Made by a program: the position numbers and the translations under genes
Assembly (NCBI GenBank): GCA_945863785.1
Contig: CAMBAQ010000059.1
Span: forward strand, 1-10,189
Direction: 5' to 3'
DNA from: Chthoniobacter flavus
GTDB taxonomy: Bacteria > Verrucomicrobiota > Verrucomicrobiia > Chthoniobacterales > Terrimicrobiaceae
DNA length: 10,189 bases
Shown here: piece after piece, positions 5,616 to 10,189 of the stretch
How positions within the stretch are numbered: the first letter of the stretch is position 1
Layout: the number at the start of each line of letters is the position of its first letter
The notes under the pieces: model-generated
What the model was told of the DNA's origin: nothing
Seen by the model: only the letters and a program-made list of their open reading frames with translations
Databases searched by the model: none

Positions 5616-8600
5616 CCACTCAATCCCGCACGGTCCGCATTTTTTTAAGTTCCACCTTTCGAGATTTCACCGAGGAGCGGGATTTGCTGGTGAGGACGAT
5701 TTTTCCTGAGTTGCGCCGTAGGTGCCGTGAGCGCCAAGTGGAGTTGGTGGACGTGGATTTGCGATGGGGGATCACGGAGGAGGAGGCCCAGAATGGGAGT
5801 GTTCTTTCGATCTGCTTGGCGGAGATCGACCGTGCGCGGCCTTATTTCATGGGGTTCATCGGCGAGCGCTACGGGTGGGTGCCGGAGAAGGACAAATACG
5901 ATGCCGCAATCGTTCAAGAGCAACCCTGGCTTGAGGAACATCGGGGCGGCAAGAGCGTCACCGAATTGGAGATGCTTCATGGGGTCTTGAATAATCCAGC
6001 CATGGCAGGTCGAGCGTTCTTTTACTTTCGGGATTCAAAGTGGTCTGGGAAAAAGGGGGGTGCCTACTTGAGCGAGGGAACGCAGGAAAAATCCAAGCTC
6101 GAAGAACTCAAGGACCGCATCCGCAAAAGTGGATTTCCCGTGGTGGAGAATTACCCGACCCCCGAGAAGTTGGCCGAAAGGGTGAGGGAAGACCTCTGGA
6201 AGTTGATCGACGAGGCGTTCCCTGAAAGCGAGGTTCCCGATGCCTTGACGATGGAGCGCCGAAGACATGAGGCATACACCCTTTCTCGCATCAGATTGTA
6301 TCTGGGGGGTGAGCGTTATTTCACAGCGTTGGACAAGGCTATGGATGCCTGCAAGCCCGTGCTCATCACGGGGCAGTCCGGTGGTGGCAAGAGTGCCCTC
6401 ATTGCAAATTGGTTTTTGGATTGGAGCTCAAAGCATCCCAAGGCAGCGGTGATCGTTCATCATCTCGGTTGCGGAGCAGATGCGGCAGATCCGGTGAGGA
6501 TGGCGGTGAGAATCATGCAGGAGATTGCGATTGTCACGGGCGACGAATTCAAGCCTGAAAGCGATCCAGACAAGCAACTGGAGCAACTTCCGCTTTGGTT
6601 GGCTACAGCGAGTGCGTGGGCTCAGCGTGAAAATAAGGAAGTGCTCATCGTGCTCGATGGCTTGGATAAGCTTTCTGATCGTGAACACCTGCGTTGGTTC
6701 CCTGCGTTTTTACCTCCGCAGGTGAAGTTGGTGGCTTCATGCCTTGATGGAGAAATCCTTGAAGCTACAAAGACGCGCTTGAGTTGGGTAGAACTCAAGG
6801 TCAAGGCCTTCACTAAGGCCGAGCAGAGCCGGTTTATTACGGAATACCTGGGCCGCTATCGTAAGAAGCTTACCTCCCCGCAAGCCAAAACCCTGCAGAG
6901 CCATCCGCTGAGCGGCAACCCTTTGTTTTTGATGACGGTGCTGGAGGAGTTGCGGGTTTTTGGGGTTCATGAGGAATTAGAGCAGCGACTGGCGACGCTT
7001 CTTTCTTTGCCGTCAAGCAAGGCCGAGGGCGACGAGCCCACAGTGGACGATGTGTTCGAGCATGTGCTGGCGAGAGTCGAGGCGGATCTCGGGAAAAAGC
7101 CTGTTCAACAAGCCATGGAGGCGATCTGGGCAAGCCGGGCTGGATTGTATCAAGACGAGCTTCTGGCTATCGCCAAGTTGGTTCCAGCCCAATGGGCAGC
7201 AATCCAGAATGCCCTTGATGAATCGATTTATGAAAGCGGTGGGAAAATCAGTTTCGGCCATGATTACCTGCGAAAAGCCGTGGAAGATAGGTATGGTCTA
7301 ACAGGAAAAAAGAAACTTAAACTGCACCGGAAACTTGCGGAGTGGTTTGACGACATGGCGTGCAACGCTGGGGTAGATGAGCGGCTTGCTGAGGAGTTGC
7401 CATGGCAGTTTGTTAAAGCCGGACTAAAGAAAGAATTAATCGATACTTTGACCGACGAGGCAATGTTTCAGGTCCTTTACGATCGCGACAAATACGAATT
7501 GATCCAATACTGGCTCAATCTGGGTAAAGATCCCTCTCGTTTTTATGAAATAGCATGGGCTGAATGGAAGGTTGATGCTGAAGATGCATTCGAGTTGAGC
7601 CGTGCGGGTTTCAGATTGGCCGAGTTTCTTCGTGAACAGGGATCCTCTTCCCCAGTTTTGAAAGAAATATACGGGCAAGCCGAAGAAGCTGCTCATGACT
7701 TGGGTAAATACAATGGCGAGATCAGAATAGGGGTAGAAAACAGCAAGGGCCTTTTTTTTCTAAATCAGGGTAATTTTTCCGAGGCTGAGAAAATCTTCCG
7801 CAAGGGACTAGACGATTTGGAATACCTTGTAGGTAGGCACCATCCGGACACATTGGATGCAATCAATAATCTTGGAAAGTCTCTTTTAAGCCAAGGCAAA
7901 CATGCCGAGGCTGAAATGCGTTATCGGGAGGCTCTTGATGCTCGCCTTAAGTTGTTTGGAGATAATCACCCTAAATCCCTCTCAAGTTTAATAGGTTGCA
8001 GCTTAGCGGCTGCAGCATTGCAAAAGACTCCCGAGGCGAAGCACTTGATGGAGCGAGCACTGCAAATATCTCGAAACATGCTTGGAGACAGTGCGGAGCA
8101 AACATTGGGAATACACCTAAATCTGGCTAGGCTTTATAGGGATATTGGTTCGCGTAAGCAGGCGGAACACCACTACAAGACTGCAGAGAAAGGATTTAGA
8201 GAGCTGCTAGGAGAAAATCATCCTTTAAGTCTTTCATGCCAATCTGGCTATGCAGGGCTACTTGCCCATATAGATAAACAGGAATGCGCAAAAAATATTT
8301 TTGAAACAGTTTTGTTAAGAAGAAGCGAACTTTTGGGAGCGGCACACCCAGATACATGTTCCACTCATAGTGATCTAGCTATTTTGTGTGAACAGTGCAA
8401 CGATTTGAAATCTGCAAAATGGCACCACCGACAGGCACTCAAAGGAAGGCTTCAGGGTTTAGGGCCACTTCATCCCGATTCCATACAAAGCGCAAACAAC
8501 CTTGGGAATGTAATGCAGAAAATAGGGGACGAGGATTCAATGGAGAAGGTTTTTAGCGATTACGTGAAAAATTTAGACCAATCCTTGCCTAAAGATCACT

Positions 8601-8878
8601 CTCTTACCCTTGAGCTAGTCAACTACTTGGGAGTATTGAAGAACAAGCATGGAAAGCGAGAGCAGGCTTTGGCGTTGTTAAGAGAGAGAGCTTTTGTATC
8701 GGTAACTGCGCATGTTGCAGTTTGCTATAATCTAGCATGCTACGAGTGCCTTGATGGAAATCTGACTGAAGCAACAAGATTGATTTCTGATCACCTCGGT
8801 GCACATCCTGAATTGAAAAATCAAGCTTTGGCAGATGAAGACTTAAGTGCAATCCATGAAGTGATTCGCGGAATTTAA
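5612..8878 (+). CDS. DUF4062-STAND/NACHT-type NTPase with kinesin-light-chain-like TPR array
   Basis: A 1088-aa protein. Residues 7-200 are a DUF4062 domain (RIFLSSTFRDFTEERD, DLRWGI, CLAEIDRARPYFMGFIGERYGW), a TIR-like Rossmannoid also found in NPHP3/TEP1-type proteins. The STAND NTPase has Walker A GQSGGGKS (254-261), Walker B VLIVLDGLD (344-352) and GNPLFL (435-440), matching the GxP motif of NACHT/AP-ATPase proteins. A helical region (about 470-700) follows. TPRs of exactly 42 residues then run from about 705: HP-type motifs fall at 744, 786, (828), 870, 912, 954 and 996. The tail YNLACYECLDG...ALADEDL (1039-1077) is a typical TPR end-cap. The order effector-switch-sensor fits bacterial STAND defence proteins, and a DUF4062 effector role is inferred. 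The gene overlaps the TrkA-RyR gene by 4 nt (ATGA). The TPR part looks AT-richer (35% GC in 8281-8340) than the N-terminal part (57% in 5701-5760). Confidence 0.9.
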   Translation: MTTQSRTVRIFLSSTFRDFTEERDLLVRTIFPELRRRCRERQVELVDVDLRWGITEEEAQNGSVLSICLAEIDRARPYFMGFIGERYGWVPEKDKYDAAIVQEQPWLEEHRGGKSVTELEMLHGVLNNPAMAGRAFFYFRDSKWSGKKGGAYLSEGTQEKSKLEELKDRIRKSGFPVVENYPTPEKLAERVREDLWKLIDEAFPESEVPDALTMERRRHEAYTLSRIRLYLGGERYFTALDKAMDACKPVLITGQSGGGKSALIANWFLDWSSKHPKAAVIVHHLGCGADAADPVRMAVRIMQEIAIVTGDEFKPESDPDKQLEQLPLWLATASAWAQRENKEVLIVLDGLDKLSDREHLRWFPAFLPPQVKLVASCLDGEILEATKTRLSWVELKVKAFTKAEQSRFITEYLGRYRKKLTSPQAKTLQSHPLSGNPLFLMTVLEELRVFGVHEELEQRLATLLSLPSSKAEGDEPTVDDVFEHVLARVEADLGKKPVQQAMEAIWASRAGLYQDELLAIAKLVPAQWAAIQNALDESIYESGGKISFGHDYLRKAVEDRYGLTGKKKLKLHRKLAEWFDDMACNAGVDERLAEELPWQFVKAGLKKELIDTLTDEAMFQVLYDRDKYELIQYWLNLGKDPSRFYEIAWAEWKVDAEDAFELSRAGFRLAEFLREQGSSSPVLKEIYGQAEEAAHDLGKYNGEIRIGVENSKGLFFLNQGNFSEAEKIFRKGLDDLEYLVGRHHPDTLDAINNLGKSLLSQGKHAEAEMRYREALDARLKLFGDNHPKSLSSLIGCSLAAAALQKTPEAKHLMERALQISRNMLGDSAEQTLGIHLNLARLYRDIGSRKQAEHHYKTAEKGFRELLGENHPLSLSCQSGYAGLLAHIDKQECAKNIFETVLLRRSELLGAAHPDTCSTHSDLAILCEQCNDLKSAKWHHRQALKGRLQGLGPLHPDSIQSANNLGNVMQKIGDEDSMEKVFSDYVKNLDQSLPKDHSLTLELVNYLGVLKNKHGKREQALALLRERAFVSVTAHVAVCYNLACYECLDGNLTEATRLISDHLGAHPELKNQALADEDLSAIHEVIRGI

Positions 8879-8896
8879 ATGGTTTTAATATTTCTT

Positions 8897-8901
8897 AAGG
8901 A
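8897..8901 (+). promoter_or_regulatory. Ribosome binding site deciding the GTG start of the LRR gene
   Basis: AAGGA ends 8 nt before the GTG at 8910, an ideal spacing. It supports this non-ATG start. The 31-nt gap after the STAND gene shows no terminator-like hairpin, so transcription probably continues through. Confidence 0.6.
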
Positions 8902-8909
8902 TATACCGA

Positions 8910-9779
8910 GTGAAACTTAACAATCTGACTAACCTCCTCGATATGTTTGCTTCCTGGCAAAGCGATGGCGTCTCCCAAGCGTGCGCTTTGTTGAGTGGGG
9001 TTTCGGTAAGCGAGCAAGCCAAAATTTTTTCTGGAGCTGTGATTGATTCAGATAACGGGCGCCTAAAACTGCCTTTTTTAAGCCAACTTGCTCAACTGGA
9101 GGGGCATGTCGGTTTGCCGGAGTTGAGTTTGCTTTTGGCGGGTGCAGACCCTGTGGCCATGAAATTGCGTAGGGAGATCAATTCGCTGTGCATGAATTGT
9201 GAGCGCAAAGAAAATGCGCTTGTTGTCGGGGCGAAGGAATCGGAGTTCGGTGCGATTTTCCATCAATATTTTCCCTCCCTTGAACCACTGTCGGCTTTGC
9301 CGTCTTTGAACGATCTCTCGATTGCCGACGTTGATAAACTGGATCTGAGGGGCGTGGAAAAAATATCCCATTTGCGAGCTTTGAAATTGCACGGCATCGG
9401 GGAGCTAAATAGCTGGGAAAGCCTTGACCAGGCAGGCCATTTACGGCATTTGGATATAAATGAAGTGCCTTGCGGCGCAATCCACTTTTCCGAGGCTTTC
9501 AGCGATCTGGAATCGCTGGCGTTGAATTTCTATGTGCCAATTGGCATTTCGCCTGCTTGGCCATTGATAAGCGGGTTGGAAAATTTAAAGAACCTCAAGG
9601 TGCTATCCATCGGCGGCACGATCGAGTCACTTGCTGGAATCGAAAAACTCGCCCATCTCAAGACAATTCAATTTTCCTTATGGTCGGAATTTAGAGATAT
9701 CTCGTCTTTGATCACCCGCTTGAAAGACTCCAAGGTCTCATTTGCATTAAATACCATCAATATAGAAACCTATGCCTAA
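8910..9779 (+). CDS. Leucine-rich repeat protein
   Basis: A 289-aa protein starting at GTG. Residues 1-120 form a mostly helical, unassigned domain with LLSGVSVSEQAKIF and a CxxC (94-97, CMNC). From about 125 to 275 it has degenerate leucine-rich repeats of about 20-24 residues (LPSLNDLSIADVDKL, ISHLRALKLHGIGEL, AGHLRHLDINEV, LKNLKVLSIGG, LAHLKTIQFSL), closest in style to SDS22/internalin-type repeats. There is no signal peptide or TM segment, so it is probably cytoplasmic. LRRs make recognition surfaces, so it may be a recognition subunit or a regulator of its neighbours. Its end overlaps the next ATG by 8 nt. The boundary of the first repeat is uncertain, and I do not recognise the N-terminal domain. 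Confidence 0.75.
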   Translation: MKLNNLTNLLDMFASWQSDGVSQACALLSGVSVSEQAKIFSGAVIDSDNGRLKLPFLSQLAQLEGHVGLPELSLLLAGADPVAMKLRREINSLCMNCERKENALVVGAKESEFGAIFHQYFPSLEPLSALPSLNDLSIADVDKLDLRGVEKISHLRALKLHGIGELNSWESLDQAGHLRHLDINEVPCGAIHFSEAFSDLESLALNFYVPIGISPAWPLISGLENLKNLKVLSIGGTIESLAGIEKLAHLKTIQFSLWSEFRDISSLITRLKDSKVSFALNTINIETYA

Positions 9780-10189
9780 CACAGACAACGATACTTACTC
9801 GCTCAAGCGGCTTCGTGAGCTTTGCCGCAATATCCATGAGGAGCAAATGGCGGTTCTTCTGCGAACCACATTGGCCGATTTCCCTATTCCCATTATTGAT
9901 GAATTCTTTACCGGGCCGAAGCTTAACAAGCCCTCAGGCCCAGATGATCGCGAGTGGACGGATATCGTGAGGTTAACCTTGATTGCTTTTGCCCCAGATG
10001 GCTCAGAACCGGCAAGGTTTCGCGGAAAACGAATTCCCCTCTACAGAAGAGGGCATCCGTTTGATCCGAGTAGAGACGAGGCAGATGAGCCTGGCTTTTT
10101 GACTCTTTACCAAACGGAGCATACCAGCCCACTACTTGCGGAAATGGCTTCGAAGCTAGGCGTAAGCTCTCTTGTAACTTTCTCCAGTA
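9772..10189 (+). CDS. Unidentified protein, 3' partial
   Basis: An ATG at 9772 opens a frame that runs without a stop to the window edge (139 complete codons). It overlaps the LRR gene by 8 nt (ATG at 9772, LRR stop TAA at 9777-9779), which suggests coupled translation. The first 35 residues are helical and charged (SLKRLRELCRNIHEEQM), followed by TLADFPIPIIDEFF and a Pro-rich, mixed alpha/beta stretch with REWTDIVRLTLIAFAPDG, RFRGKRIPLYRRGHPFD and EPGFLTLYQTEHTSP. I recognise no family. The short helical start could be a death-like or effector-associated adaptor, as is common beside STAND proteins, but that is a guess from position only. Confidence 0.7.
   Translation, partial: MPNTDNDTYSLKRLRELCRNIHEEQMAVLLRTTLADFPIPIIDEFFTGPKLNKPSGPDDREWTDIVRLTLIAFAPDGSEPARFRGKRIPLYRRGHPFDPSRDEADEPGFLTLYQTEHTSPLLAEMASKLGVSSLVTFSS

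Noticed and set aside
2819..6496. An 18-nt near-identical match (one mismatch) between 2819-2836 and 6479-6496, both encoding DAADPV
   Set aside because: In the MBL gene this is part of the family-conserved HDAADPVGF motif. In the STAND gene the surrounding residues differ completely. Best explained as coincidence, not a repeat or recombination site.

Overview
The window is a dense, entirely plus-strand accessory locus from a bacterium. The gene types (double WD40 propeller with a zinc-ribbon tail, YycJ-type metallo-beta-lactamase fold protein, TrkA-N/RyR membrane protein, DUF4062-NACHT-type NTPase with kinesin-light-chain-like TPRs, leucine-rich repeat protein) are typical of large conflict or signalling islands in bacteria with complex life styles. 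I lean towards the Verrucomicrobiota/PVC group on style of gene content only. There is no rRNA, tRNA, CRISPR array or transposase, so the host assignment is weak.

Layout. At 1-2465 is the 3' part of a long WD40 gene (14 countable blades) ending in a Cys-rich tail with CPSC and MNPFF motifs. Its stop overlaps by 4 nt the start of a complete YycJ/WalJ-like MBL-fold hydrolase (2462-3244). Positions 3245-3938 form a patchwork. It holds a 34-codon ORF that repeats the WD40 protein's zinc-tail sequence (3261-3365), a compact 129-aa DnaB/RecA-like P-loop ATPase (3367-3756), and about 180 nt without a convincing gene that ends in a degenerate copy of the 3' end of the MBL gene (3876-3923). A second translationally coupled pair follows: a two-TM TrkA-N protein with a C-terminal RyR domain (3939-5615), overlapping by 4 nt a 1088-aa DUF4062-STAND NTPase-TPR protein (5612-8878). 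Next come an LRR protein with a GTG start (8910-9779) and, overlapping it by 8 nt, an unidentified gene that runs off the window (9772-10189).

How the parts may work together (inference). The locus brings three unrelated recognition scaffolds (WD40, TPR, LRR) together with two NTPases, one predicted metallohydrolase and one membrane-anchored nucleotide-binding protein, in tightly coupled pairs. This fits sensor/switch/effector logic of NTP-dependent defence or self/non-self systems. The strongest single clue to its evolution is that the patchwork is bounded on the left by a copy of the WD40-gene tail and on the right by a copy of the MBL-gene tail. The ATPase therefore sits where a second MBL gene would be expected, as if a [zinc-tail gene]-[MBL] module had been duplicated and its cargo replaced. 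In the two large genes the repeat (sensor) portions also look AT-richer than the conserved portions in the lines I counted, which suggests separate evolution of the sensor parts.
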